Shown here piece by piece: positions 1-11,998 of a stretch of DNA of 64,000 nucleotides. The first letter of the stretch is position 1. Each line of letters begins with the position of its first letter. Under the pieces are notes generated by a model, which did no database searches, was not told the DNA's origin, and was given only the letters and a program-made list of their open reading frames with translations. The position numbers and the translations under genes are program-made. The DNA is from Steinernema hermaphroditum (Eukaryota > Nematoda > Chromadorea > Rhabditida > Steinernematidae), in the NCBI GenBank assembly GCA_030435675.1, contig CM059624.1, forward strand, positions 396,769 through 460,768, given 5' to 3'.

Positions 1-3000
1 TGGTACTTTGGAGCAGGAGGGTCAGATGCAGAGCTCTTGGTGTGAGCAAGGGCCCTGCTGTCTCGAATTGAAAGTTTTGCAGGAAACTAAGATAGTCCAC
101 AGTAAATCCAACGAGAGTAGGCGCGTTCGATCAGGCTCGTGCAGTTCTACAAGATAGAATCATAAAAATGCTATGGTACTTTGGAGCAGGAGGGTCAGAT
201 GCAGAGCTCTTGGTGTGAGCAAGGGCCCTGCTGTCTCGAATTGAAAGTTTTGCAGGAAACTAAGATAGTCCACAGTAAATCCAACGAGAGTAGGCGCGTT
301 CGATCAGGCTCGTGCAGTTCTACAAGATCCAATCATAAAAATGCTATGGTACTTTGGAGCAGGAGGGTCAGATGCAGAGCTCTTGGTGTGAGCAAGGGCC
401 CTGCTGTCTCGAATTGAAAGTTTTGCAGGAAACTAAGATAGTCCACAGTAAATCCAACGAGAGTAGGCGCGTTCGATCAGGCTCGTGCAGTTCTACAAGA
501 TCCAATCATAAAAATGCTATGGTACTTTGGAGCAGGAGGGTCAGATGCAGAACTCTTTGTATGAACAAGGCCCTATCTGTCTCGAATTGAAAGTTTTGCA
601 GGAAACTAAGATAGTCCACAGTAAATCCAACGAGAGTAGGCGCGTTCGATCAGGCTCGTGCAGTTCTACAAGATCCAATCATAAAAATGCTATGGTACTT
701 TGGAGCAGGAGGGTCAGATGCAGAGCTCTTGGTGTGAGCAAGGGCCCTGCTGTCTCGAATTGAAAGTTTTGCAGGAAACTAAGATAGTCCACAGTAAATC
801 CAACGAGAGTAGGCGCGTTCGATCAGGCTCGTGCAGTTCTACAAGATCCAATCATAAAAATGCTATGGTACTTTGGAGCAGGAGGGTCAGATGCAGAGCT
901 CTTGGTGTGAGCAAGGGCCCTGCTGTCTCGAATTGAAAGTTTTGCAGGAAACTAAGATAGTCCATAGTAATCCCAACGGGAATAGGCGCGTTCGATCAGG
1001 CTCGTGCAGTTCTACAAGATCCAATCATAAAAATGATATGGTACTTTGGAGCAGGAGGGTCAGATGCAGAGCTCTTGGTGTGAGCAAGGGTCCTGCTGTC
1101 TCGAATTGAAAGTTTTGCAGGAAACTAAGATAGTCCACAGTAAATCCAACGAGAGTAGGCGCGTTCGATCAGGCTCGTGCAGTTCTACAAGATCCAGTCA
1201 TAAAAATGCTATGGTACTTTGGAGCAGGAGGGTCAGATGCAGAGCTCTTGGTGTGAGCAAGGGCCCTGCTGTCTCGAATTGAAAGTTTTGCAGGAAACTA
1301 AGATAGTCCACAGTAAATCCAACGAGAGTAGGCGCGTTCGATCAGGCTCGTGCAGTTCTACAAGATAGAATCATAAAAATGCTATGGTACTTTGGAGCAG
1401 GAGGGTCAGATGCAGAGCTCTTGGTGTGAGCAAGGGCCCTGCTGTCTCGAATTGAAAGTTTTGCAGGAAACTAAGATAGTCCACAGTAAATCCAACGAGA
1501 GTAGGCGCGTTCGATCAGGCTCGTGCAGTTCTACAAGATCCAATCATAAAAATGATATGGTACTTTGGAGCAGGAGGGTCAGATGCAGAGCTCTTGGTGT
1601 GAGCAAGGGCCCTGCTGTCTCGAATTGAAAGTTTTGCAGGAAACTAAGATAGTCCACAGTAAATCCAACGAGAGTAGGCGCGTTCGATCAGGCTCGTGCA
1701 GTTCTACAAGATCCAGTCATAAAAATGCTATGGTACTTTGGAGCAGGAGGGTCAGATGCAGAACTCTTTGTATGAACAAGGCCCTATCTGTCTCGAATCG
1801 AAAGTTTTGCAGGAAACTAAGATAGTCCACAGTAAATCCAACGAGAGTAGGCGCGTTCGATCAGGCTCGTGCAGTTCTACAAGATCCAGTCATAAAAATG
1901 CTATGGTACTTTGGAGCAGGAGGGTCAGATGCAGAGCTCTTGGTGTGAGCAAGGGCCCTGCTGTCTCGAATTGAAAGTTTTGCAGGAAACTAAGATAGTC
2001 CACAGTAAATCCAACGAGAGTAGGCGCGTTCGATCAGGCTCGTGCAGTTCTACAAGATCCATTAATAAAAATGCTATGGTACTTTGGAGCAGGAGGGTCA
2101 GATGCAGAGCTCTTGGTGTGAGCAAGGGCCCTGCTGTCTCGAATTGAAAGTTTTGCAGGAAACTAAGATAGTCCATAGTAATCCCAACGGGAATAGGCGC
2201 GTTCGATCAGGCTCGTGCAGTTCTACAAGATCCAATCATAAAAATGCTATGGTACTTTGGAGCAGGAGGGTCAGATGCAGAGCTCTTGGTGTGAGCAAGG
2301 GTCCTGCTGTCTCGAATTGAAAGTTTTGCAGGAAACTAAGATAGTCCACAGTAAATCCAACGAGAGTAGGCGCGTTCGATCAGGCTCGTGCAGTTCTACA
2401 AGATCCGGTCATAAAAATGCTATGGTACTTTGGAGCAGGAGGGTCAGATGCAGAGCTCTTGGTGTGAGCAAGGGCCCTGCTGTCTCGAATTGAAAGTTTT
2501 GCAGGAAACTAAGATAGTCCACAGTAAATCCAACGAGAGTAGGCGCGTTCGATCAGGCTCGTGCAGTTCTACAAGATCCAATCATAAAAATGCTATGGTA
2601 CTTTGGAGCAGGAGGGTCAGATGCAGAGCTCTTGGTGTGAGCAAGGGCCCTGCTGTCTCGAATTGAAAGTTTTGCAGGAAACTAAGATAGTCCACAGTAA
2701 ATCCAACGAGAGTAGGCGCGTTCGATCAGGCTCGTGCAGTTCTACAAGATCCATTCATAAAAATGCTATGGTACTTTGGAGCAGGAGGGTCAGATGCAGA
2801 GCTCTTGGTGTGAGCAAGGGCCCTGCTGTCTCGAATTGAAAGTTTTGCAGGAAACTAAGATAGTCCATAGTAATCCCAACGGGAATAGGCGCGTTCGATC
2901 AGGCTCGTGCAGTTCTACAAGATAGAATCATAAAAATGCTATGGTACTTTGGAGCAGGAGGGTCAGATGCAGAACTCTTTGTATGAACAAGGGCCCTATC

Positions 3001-5025
3001 TGTCTCGAATTGAAAGTTTTGCAGGAAACTAAGATAGTCCACAGTAAATCCAACGAGAGTAGGCGCGTTCGATCAGGCTCGTGCAGTTCTACAAGATCCA
3101 GTCATAAAAATGCTATGGTACTTTGGAGCAGGAGGGTCAGATGCAGAGCTCTTGGTGTGAGCAAGGGCCCTGCTGTCTCGAATTGAAAGTTTTGCAGGAA
3201 ACTAAGATAGTCCACAGTAAATCCAACGAGAGTAGGCGCGTTCGATCAGGCTCGTGCAGTTCTACAAGATCCATTCATAAAAATGCTATGGTACTTTGGA
3301 GCAGGAGGGTCAGATGCAGAGCTCTTGGTGTGAGCAAGGGCCCTGCTGTCTCGAATTGAAAGTTTTGCAGGAAACTAAGATAGTCCATAGTAATCCCAAC
3401 GGGAATAGGCGCGTTCGATCAGGCTCGTGCAGTTCTACAAGATCCAATCATAAAAATGCTATGGTACTTTGGAGCAGGAGGGTCAGATGCAGAGCTCTTG
3501 GTGTGAGCAAAGGCCCTGCTGTCTCGAATTGAAAGTTTTGCAGGAAACTAAGATAGTCCACAGTAAATCCAACGAGAGTAGGCGCGTTCGATCAGGCTCG
3601 TGCAGTTCTACAAGATCCATTCATAAAAATGCTATGGTACTTTGGAGCAGGAGGGTCAGATGCAGAGCTCTTGGTGTGAGCAAGGGCCCTGCTGTCTCGA
3701 ATTGAAAGTTTTGCAGGAAACTAAGATAGTCCACAGTAATCCCAACGGGAATAGGCGCGTTCGATCAGGCTCGTGCAGTTCTACAAGATCCAATCATAAA
3801 AATGATATGGTACTTTGGAGCAGGAGGGTCAGATGCAGAGCTCTTGGTGTGAGCAAGGGCCCTGCTGTCTCGAATTGAAAGTTTTGCAGGAAACTAAGAT
3901 AGTCCACAGTAAATCCAACGAGAGTAGGCGCGTTCGATCAGGCTCGTGCAGTTCTACAAGATCCAGTCATAAAAATGCTATGGTACTTTGGAGCAGGAGG
4001 GTCAGATGCAGAGCTCTTGGTGTGAGCAAGGGCCCTGCTGTCTCGAATTGAAAGTTTTGCAGGAAACTAAGATAGTCCACAGTAAATCCAACGAGAGTAG
4101 GCGCGTTCGATCAGGCTCGTGCAGTTCTACAAGATCCAATCATAAAAATGCTATGGTACTTTGGAGCAGGAGGGTCAGATGCAGAGCTCTTGGTGTGAGC
4201 AAGGGCCCTGCTGTCTCGAATTGAAAGTTTTGCAGGAAACTAAGATAGTCCACAGTAAATCCAACGAGAGTAGGCGCGTTCGATCAGGCTCGTGCAGTTC
4301 TACAAGATCCATTAATAAAAATGCTATGGTACTTTGGAGCAGGAGGGTCAGATGCAGAGCTCTTGGTGTGAGCAAGGGCCCTGCTGTCTCGAGTTGAAAG
4401 TTTTGCAGGAAACTAAGATAGTCCATAGTAATCCCAACGGGAATAGGCGCGTTCGATCAGGCTCGTGCAGTTCTACAAGATAGAATCATAAAAATGCTAT
4501 GGTACTTTGGAGCAGGAGGGTCAGATGCAGAACTCTTTGTATGAACAAGGCCCTATCTGTCTCGAATCGAAAGTTTTGCAGGAAACTAAGATAGTCCACA
4601 GTAAATCCAACGAGAGTAGGCGCGTTCGATCAGGCTCGTGCAGTTCTACAAGATCCGGTCATAAAAATGCTATGGTACTTTGGAGCAGGAGGGTCAGATG
4701 CAGAGCTCTTGGTGTGAGCAAGGGCCCTGCTGTCTCGAATTGAAAGTTTTGCAGGAAACTAAGATAGTCCACAGTAAATCCAACGAGAGTAGGCGCGTTC
4801 GATCAGGCTCGTGCAGTTCTACAAGATCCATTAATAAAAATGCTATGGTACTTTGGAGCAGGAGGGTCAGATGCAGAGCTCTTGGTGTGAGCAAGGGTCC
4901 TGCTGTCTCGAATTGAAAGTTTTGCAGGAAACTAAGATAGTCCATAGTAATCCCAACGGGAATAGGCGCGTTCGATCAGGCTCGTGCAGTTCTACAAGAT
5001 CCAATCATAAAAATGCTATGGTACT
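1..5025 (+). repeat. Satellite block I: A-type monomers
   Basis: Nearly every monomer has the A head (GAGCTCTTGGTGTGAGC followed by AAGGGCCCTGCTG). B heads occur only in the monomers starting at 527, 1738, 2949 and 4507. Spacing is 173 bp except for one 174-bp unit at 2949. Middles are mostly K, with N at 873, 2084, 2776, 3296, 3642, 4334 and 4853. Tails vary the most (AATCAT, AGTCAT, ATTAAT or ATTCAT, GGTCAT, AGAATCAT). The variants are shared and recombined between monomers, as expected from unequal exchange or gene conversion. The block ends where B heads take over at 5026. No gene is seen. Confidence 0.93.
1911..5025 (+). repeat. Nine-monomer higher-order repeat, two copies
   Basis: Monomers 1911-3468 (1558 bp) and 3469-5025 (1557 bp) match position by position in head, middle and tail class. 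The order in both is K with an ATTAAT or ATTCAT tail; N with AATCAT; K with a G/AGTCAT tail; K with AATCAT; K with ATT tail; N with AGAATCAT; a B-head K monomer; K with ATT tail; N with AATCAT. The single B-head monomers sit at 2949 and 4507, both seventh in the unit. Minor differences (GATATGG at 3796, the 174-bp unit at 2949, ATTAAT versus ATTCAT) show that the copies have diverged. The pattern does not continue before 1911 or after 5025. Confidence 0.8.
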
Positions 5026-8000
5026 TTGGAGCAGGAGGGTCAGATGCAGAACTCTTTGTATGAACAAGGCCCTATCTGTCTCGAATTGAAAGTTTTGCAG
5101 GAAACTAAGATAGTCCACAGGAAATCCAACGAGAATAGGCGCGTTCGATCAGGCTCGTGCGGTTCTACAAGATCCAATCATAAAAATGCTATGGTACTTT
5201 GGAGCAGGAGGGTCAGATGCAGAACTCTTTGCATGAACAAGGCCCTATCTGTCTCGAATTGAAAGTTTTGCAGGAAACTAAGATAGTCCACAGTAAATCC
5301 CAACGAGAATAGGCGCGTTCGATCAGGCTCGTGCAGTTCTACAAGATCCAATCATAAAAATGCTATGGTACTTTGGAGCAGGAGGGTCAGATGCAGAACT
5401 CTTTGCATGAACAAGGCCCTATCTGTCTCGAATTGAAAGTTTTGCAGGAAACTAAGATAGTCCACAGTAAATCCAACGAGAGTAGGCGCGTTCGATCAGG
5501 CTCGTGCAGTTCTACAAGATCCAATCATAAAAATGCTATGGTACTTTGGAGCAGGAGGGTCGGATGCAGAACTCTTTGCATGAACAAGGCCCTATCTGTC
5601 TCGAATTGAAAGTTTTGCAGGAAACTAAGATAGTCCACAGTAATCCCAACGGGAATAGGCGCGTTCGATCAGGCTCGTGCAGTTCTACAAGATCCAATCA
5701 TAAAAATGATATGGTATTTTGGAGCAGGAGGGTCAGATGCAGAGCTCTTGGTGTGAGCAAGGGCCCTGCTGTCTCGAATTGAAAGTTTTGCAGGAAACTA
5801 AGATAGTCCACAGTAATTCCAACAAGAGTAGGCGCGTTCGATCAGGCTCGTGCAGTTCTACAAGATCCAATCATAAAAATGCTATGGTACTTTGGAGCAG
5901 GAGGGTCAGATGCAGAACTCTTTTGTGTGAGCAAGGGCCCTGCTGTCTCGAATTGAAAGTTTTGCAGGAAACTAAGATAGTCCACAGGAAATCCAACGGG
6001 AATAGGCGCGTTCGATCAGGCTCGTGCAGTTCTACAAGATCCAATCATAAAAATGCTATGGTACTTTGGAGCAGGAGGGTCAGATGCAGAACTCTTTGCA
6101 TGAACAAGGCCCTATCTGTCTCGAATTGAAAGTTTTGCAGGAAACTAAGATAGTCCACAGTAAATCCAACGAGAGTAGGCGCGTTCGATCAGGCTCGTGC
6201 AGTTCTACAAGATCCAATCATAAAAATGCTATGGTACTTTGGAGCAGGAGGGTCAGATGCAGAACTCTTTGCATGAACAAGGCCCTATCTGTCTCGAATT
6301 GAAAGTTTTGCAGGAAACTAAGATAGTCCACAGTAATCCCAACGGGAATAGGCGCGTTCGATCAGGCTCGTGCAGTTCTACAAGATCCAATCATAAAAAT
6401 GCTATGGTACTTTGGAGCAGGAGGGTCAGATGCAGAACTCTTTGTATGAACAAGGCCCTAACTGTCTCGAATTGAAAGTTTTGCAGGAAACTAAGATAGT
6501 CCACAGTAATCCAACGAGAGTAGGCGCGTTCGATCAGGCTCGTGCAGTTCTAAAAGATCCAATCATAAAAATGCTATGGTACTTTGGAGCAGGAGGGTCA
6601 GATGCAGAGCTCTTGGTGTGAGCAAGGGCCTCTGCGCTGTCTCGAATTGAAAGTTTTGCAGGAAACTAAGATAGTCCACAGGAAATCCAACAAGAGTAGG
6701 CGCGTTCGATCAGGCTCGTGCAGTTCTACAAGATCCAATCATAAAAAGCTGTGGTACTTGGAGCAGGAGGGTCAGATGAATAGCTCTTGGTGTGAGCAAG
6801 GGCCCTGCTGTCTCGAATTGAAAGTTTTGCAGGAAACTAAGATAGTCCACAGGAAATCCAACGAGGTAGGCGCGTTCGATCAGGCTCGTGCAGTTCTACA
6901 AGATCCAATCATAAAAATGCTATGGTACTTTGGAGCAAGAGGGTCAGATGCAGAACTCTTTGCACGAACAAGGCCCTATCTGTCTCGAATTGAAAGTTTT
7001 GCAGGAAACTAAGATAGTCCACAGTAAATCCCAACGGAATAGGCGCGTTCGATCAGGCTCGTGCAGTTCTACAAGATGCAATCATAAAAAGCTTGGAGCA
7101 GGAGGGTCAGATGCATAACTCTTTGTTTGATCAAGGCCCTTGCTGTCTCGAATTGAAAGTTTTGCAGGAAACTAAGATAGTCCACAGGAAATCCAACGAG
7201 AGTAGGCGCGTTCGATCAGGCTCGTGCAGTTCTACAAGATCCAATCATAAAAATGCTATGGTACTTTAGAGCAGGAGGGTCAGATGCAGAACTCTTTGTA
7301 TGAACAAGGCCCTATCTGTCTCGAATTGAAAGTTTTGCAGGAAACTAAGATAGTCCACAGGAAATCCAACTAGACTAGGCGCGTTCGATCAGGCTCGTGC
7401 AGTTCTACAAGATCCAATCATAAAAATGCTATGGTACTTTGGAGCAGGAGGGTCAGATGCAGAACTCTTTGCATGAACAAGGCCCTATCTGTCTCGAATT
7501 GAAAGTTTTGCAGGAAACTAAGATAGTCCACAGTAATCCCAACGGGAATAGGCGCGTTCGATCAGGCTCGTGCAGTTCTACAAGATCCAATCATAAAAAT
7601 GCTATGGTACTTTGGAGCAGGAGGGTCAGATGCAGAACTCTTTGCATGAACAAGGCCCTATCTGTCTCGAATTGAAAGTTTTGCAGGAAACTAAGATAGT
7701 CCACAGTGAATCCCAACGGGAATAGGCGCGTTCGATCAGGCTCGTGCAGTTCTACAAAGATCCAATCATAAAAATGCTAGGTACTTTGGAGCAGGAGGGT
7801 CAGATGCAGAACTCTTTGTATGAACAAGGCCCTATCTGTCTCGAATTGAAAGTTTTGCAGGAAACTAAGATAGTCCACAGGAAATCCAACGGGAATAGGC
7901 GCGTTCGATCAGGCTCGTGCAGTTCTACAAGATCCAATCATAAAAATGATATGGTACTTTGGAGCAGGAGGGTCAGATGCAGAACTCTTTGCGGTGAACA

Positions 8001-8132
8001 AGGCCCTATCTGTCTCGAATTGAAAGTTTTGCAGGAAACTAAGATAGTCCACAGTAATTCCAACGGAATAGGCGCGTTCGATAGGCTCGTGCAGTTCTGC
8101 TAAGATCCAATCATAAAAAATGCTATGGTACT
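5026..8132 (+). repeat. Satellite block II: B-type with GCATGAAC variant and indels
   Basis: The head switches to B, and many monomers carry GCATGAAC instead of GTATGAAC (for example near 5230, 5404, 5578, 6100, 6272, 7470 and 7645). I did not see this variant elsewhere in the window. Three A-like heads remain, at 5719, 6584 and 6758, plus a hybrid at 5892. Indels become more frequent rightwards. The monomer at 6584 has extra bases in the GGGCCC region, the unit at 6930 is only 163 bp because the ATGCTATGGTACT segment is mostly lost near 7091, and 7266 has TTTAGAGC instead of TTTGGAGC. The block reads as the decaying shoulder of the degenerate segment that follows. Confidence 0.88.
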
Positions 8133-9517
8133 TTGGAGCAGGAGGGTCAGATGCAGAACTCTTTGTATGAACAAAGCCCTCTGTCTCGAATTGAAAGTTT
8201 TGGGAAACTAAGATAGTCCGCAGATAATCCCACAGGAATAGGCGCGTTCGATCAGGCTCGTCCAGTTCTACAAGATGGAATCATAAAAATGATATAGTAC
8301 TTTGGAGCAGGAGGGGCAGATGCATAGCTCTTTGTATGAGCAAGGGCCTTACTGTCTCGAATTGAAGTTTTGCAGAAAACTAAGATAGTCCACAGAAATC
8401 CAACGGGGGGTGAATAGGCGCGTTCGATCAGGCTCGTGCAGTTCTACAAGATCCAAATATAAAAATGCTATGGTACTTTAGAGCAGGAGGGTCTGATGCA
8501 GAACTCTTTGTATGAACAAGGCCCTATCTGTCTCAAATTCGAAAGTTTTGCAGGAAACTAAGATAGTCCACAGGAATCCCAACGGGAATAGGCGTGTCTG
8601 ATCAGGCTCGTGCAGTTCTACAAGATCCAATCATAAAAATGCTATGGTACTTTGGAGCAGGATGGTCAGATGCAGAGCTTTTTGTATGAGCAAGGCCCTG
8701 GCTGTCTCAAGCTGAATTGAAAGTTTTGCAGGAAACTAAGATAGTCCACAGGAAATCCAACAAGAGTAGGCGCGTTCGATCAGGCTCGTGCAGTTCTACA
8801 AGATCCACTCATAAAACACGATGGTACTTTGGAGCAGGAGGGTCAGATGCAGAGCTTTTTGTATGAGCAAGAAAAAATCGCCGTCTGGAATTGAAAGTTT
8901 TGCAGTGAAACTAAGATAGTCCACAGGAAATCCAACAAGAGTAGGCGCGTTCGATCAGGCTCGTGCAGTTCTACAAGATCCAATCAGGCAAATGCTATGG
9001 TTCTTTGGAGCAGGAGGGTCAGATGCAGAGCTTTTGGTATGAGCAAGGGCCCTGCTGTCTCGAATTGAAAGTTTTGCAGGAAACTATGACAGTCCACAGT
9101 AAGGCCAACGAGTTTAGGCGCGTTCGATCAGGCTCGTGCAGTTCTACAAGATCCAATCATAAAAATGCCATGGTACTTTGGAGCAGGAGTGGCCGATGCA
9201 GAAAACTTTGTATGAACAAGGCCCTATCTGTCTCGAATTGAAAGTTTTGCAGGAAATTAAGATAGTCCACAGTAATCCCAACGGGAATAGGCGCGTTCGA
9301 TCAGGCTCGTGTAGTTCTACAAGATCCAATCATAAAAAGGTCTTTGGAGCGGGAGGGGTCAGATGCATAATTCTTCGTATGAACAAGGCCCTAACTGTCT
9401 GGAATTGAAAGTTTTGCAGGAAACTAAGATAGTCCACAGTAAATCCAACGAGAGTAGGCGCGTTCGATCAGGCTCGTGCAGTTCTACAAGATCCAATCAT
9501 AAAAATGCTATGGTACT
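8133..9517 (+). repeat. Degenerate satellite segment (8 monomers)
   Basis: Monomer starts at 8133, 8302, 8478, 8652, 8829, 9005, 9178 and 9344 give lengths of 169, 176, 174, 177, 176, 173, 166 and 174 bp. Substitutions and indels are scattered through normally constant parts: TTTTGGGAAAC near 8200, an added G-run (CGGGGGGTGAATAGG) near 8404, TCTCAAGCTGAATTG near 8706, GCAAGAAAAAATCGCCG near 8868, AATCAGGCAAATGC near 8983 and GGAGTGGCCGATGCAG near 9186. All eight are still recognisable as the same satellite in the same orientation. Diverged monomers between two homogeneous blocks usually mean an old boundary that has escaped homogenisation. Confidence 0.92.
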
Positions 9518-11113
9518 TTGGAGCAGGAGGGTCAGATGCAGAACTCTTTGTATGAACAAGGCCCTATCTGTCTCGAATTGAAAGTTTTGCAGGAAACTAA
9601 GATAGTCCACAGTAAATCCAACGAGAATAGGCGCGTTCGATCAGGCTCGTGCAGTTCTACAAGATCCAATCATAAAAATGCTATGGTACTTTGGAGCAGG
9701 AGGGTCAGATGCAGAACTCTTTGTATGAACAAAGGCCCTATCTGTCTCGAATTGAAAGTTTTGCAGGAAACTAAGATAGTCCACAGTAAATCCAACGAGA
9801 GTAGGCGCGTTCGATCAGGCTCGTGCAGTTCTACAAGATCCAATCATAAAAATGCTATGGTACTTTGGAGCAGGAGGGTCAGATGCAGAACTCTTTGTAT
9901 GAACAAGGCCCTATCTGTCTCGAATTGAAAGTTTTGCAGGAAACTAAGATAGTCCACAGGAAATCCAACGAGAGTAGGCGCGTTCGATCAGGCTCGTGCA
10001 GTTCTACAAGATCCAATCATAAAAATGCTATGGTACTTTGGAGCAGGAGGGTCAGATGCAGAACTCTTTGTATGAACAAGGCCCTATCTGTCTCGAATTG
10101 AAAGTTTTGCAGGAAACTAAGATAGTCCACAGTAAATCCAACGAGAGTAGGCGCGTTCGATCAGGCTCGTGCAGTTCTACAAGATCCAATCATAAAAATG
10201 CTATGGTACTTTGGAGCAGGAGGGTCAGATGCAGAACTCTTTGTATGAACAAGGCCCTATCTGTCTCGAATTGAAAGTTTTGCAGGAAACTAAGATAGTC
10301 CACAGGAAATCCAACGAGAGTAGGCGCGTTCGATCAGGCTCGTGCAGTTCTACAAGATCCAATCATAAAAATGCTATGGTACTTTGGAGCAGGAGGGTCA
10401 GATGCAGACCTCTTTGTATGAACAAGGCCCTATCTGTCTCGAATTGAAAGTTTTGCAGGAAACTAAGATAGTCCACAGTAATCCCAACGGGAATAGGCGC
10501 GTCTGATCAGGCTCGTGCAGTTCTACAAGATCCAATCATAAAAATGCTATAGTACTTTGGAGCAGGAGGGTCAGATGCAGAACTCTTTGTATGAACAAGG
10601 CCCTATCTGTCTCGAATTGAAAGTTTTGCAGGAAACTAAGATAGTCCACAGTAATCCCAACGGGAATAGGCGCGTTCGATCAGGCTCGTGCAGTTCTACA
10701 AGATCCAATCATAAAAATGCTATGGCACTTTGGAGCAGGAGGGTCAGATGCAGAACTCTTTGTATGAACAAGGGCCCTATCTGTCTCGAATTGAAAGTTT
10801 TGCAGGAAACTAAGATAGTCCACAGTAATCCCAACGGGAATAGGCGCGTTTGATCAGGCTCGTGCAGTTCTACAAGATCCAATCATAAAAATGCTATGGT
10901 ACTTTGGAGCAGGAGGGTCAGATGCAGAACTCTTTGTATGAACAAGGCCCTATTTGTCTCGAATTGAAAGTTTTGCAGGAAACTAAGATAGTCCACAGTA
11001 CTCCCAACGGGAATAGGCGCGTTCGATCAGGCTCGTGCAGTTCTACAAGATCCAATCATAAAAATGATATGGTACTTTGGAGCAGGAGGGTCAGATGCAG
11101 AGCTTTTGGTATG

Positions 11114-11129
11114 AGCAAGGGCCCTTGCT
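11114..11129. repeat. Perfect 16-bp palindrome in a monomer head
   Basis: AGCAAGGGCCCTTGCT reads the same on both strands. It arises because this variant has one extra T compared with the usual A head (AGCAAGGGCCCTGCT), which is a palindrome with one unpaired A. The same sequence occurs at 11983-11998 in the duplicated copy of this monomer. It could extrude as a small cruciform or bind a symmetric dimer, but no evidence here goes beyond the symmetry. Confidence 0.85.
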
Positions 11130-11982
11130 GTCTCGAATTGAAAGTTTTGCAGGAAACTAAGATAGTCCGCAGGAAATCCAACGAGAGTAGGCGCGTTCGA
11201 TCAGGCTCGTGCAGTTCTACAAGATCCAATCATAAAAATGCTATGGTACTTTGGAGCAGGAGGGTCAGAGGCAGAACTCTTTGTATGAACAAGGCCTTAT
11301 CTGTCTCGAATTGAAAGTTTTGCAGGAAACAAAGATAGTCCACAGTAATCCCAACGGGAATAGGCGCGCTCGATCAGGCTCGTGCAGTTCTACAAGATCC
11401 AATCATAAAAATGCTATAGTACTTTGGAGCAGGAGGGTCAGATGCAGAACTCTTTGTATGAACAAGGCCCTATCTGTCTCGAATTGAAAGCTTTGCAGGA
11501 AACTAAGATAGTCCACAGTAATCCCAACGGGAATAGGCGCGTTCGATCAGGCTCGTGCAGTTCTACAAGATCCAATCATAAAAATGCTATGGTACTTTGG
11601 AGCAGGAGGGTCAGATGCAGAACTCTTTGTATGAACAAGGCCCTATCTGTCTCGAATTGAAAGTTTTGCAGGAAACTAAGATAGTCCGGCGAGTAATCCC
11701 AACGGGAATAGGCGCGTTCGATCAGGCTCGTGCAGTTTTCATAAGATCCAATCATAAAAATGCTATGGTACTTTGGAGCAGGAGGGTCAGATGCAGAACT
11801 CTTTGTATGAACAAGGCCCTATTTGTCTCGAATTGAAAGTTTTGCAGGAAACTAAGATAGTCCACAGTACTCCCAACGAGAATAGGCGCGTTCGATCAGG
11901 CTCGTGCAGTTCTACAAGATCCAATCATAAAAATGATATGGTACTTTGGAGCAGGAGGGTCAGATGCAGAGCTTTTGGTATG

Positions 11983-11998
11983 AGCAAGGGCCCTTGCT
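11983..11998. repeat. Second copy of the 16-bp palindrome
   Basis: Same AGCAAGGGCCCTTGCT symmetry as at 11114, in the monomer starting at 11946. It was carried along by the 869-bp-offset duplication. The next monomer (12120) reverts to the imperfect form with one T fewer. Confidence 0.85.

Noticed and set aside
181..417. Open reading frame of 78 codons recurring with every 173-bp step
   Set aside because: It starts at a TTG, overlaps the next copy, shifts frame each monomer and has no flanking gene signals. It is the repeat read in one frame, not a gene family.
1925..2176. Reverse-strand frames of about 83 codons with hydrophobic stretches
   Set aside because: They recur with the monomer wherever the ATTAAT or AGTCAT-type tail removes a stop. 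They reflect base composition, not membrane proteins.
8860..8890. Possible foreign insertion (GCAAGAAAAAATCGCCG)
   Set aside because: Only a few bases differ from the expected head and the monomer continues in register, so it is local decay or sequencing error rather than an insertion of other DNA.
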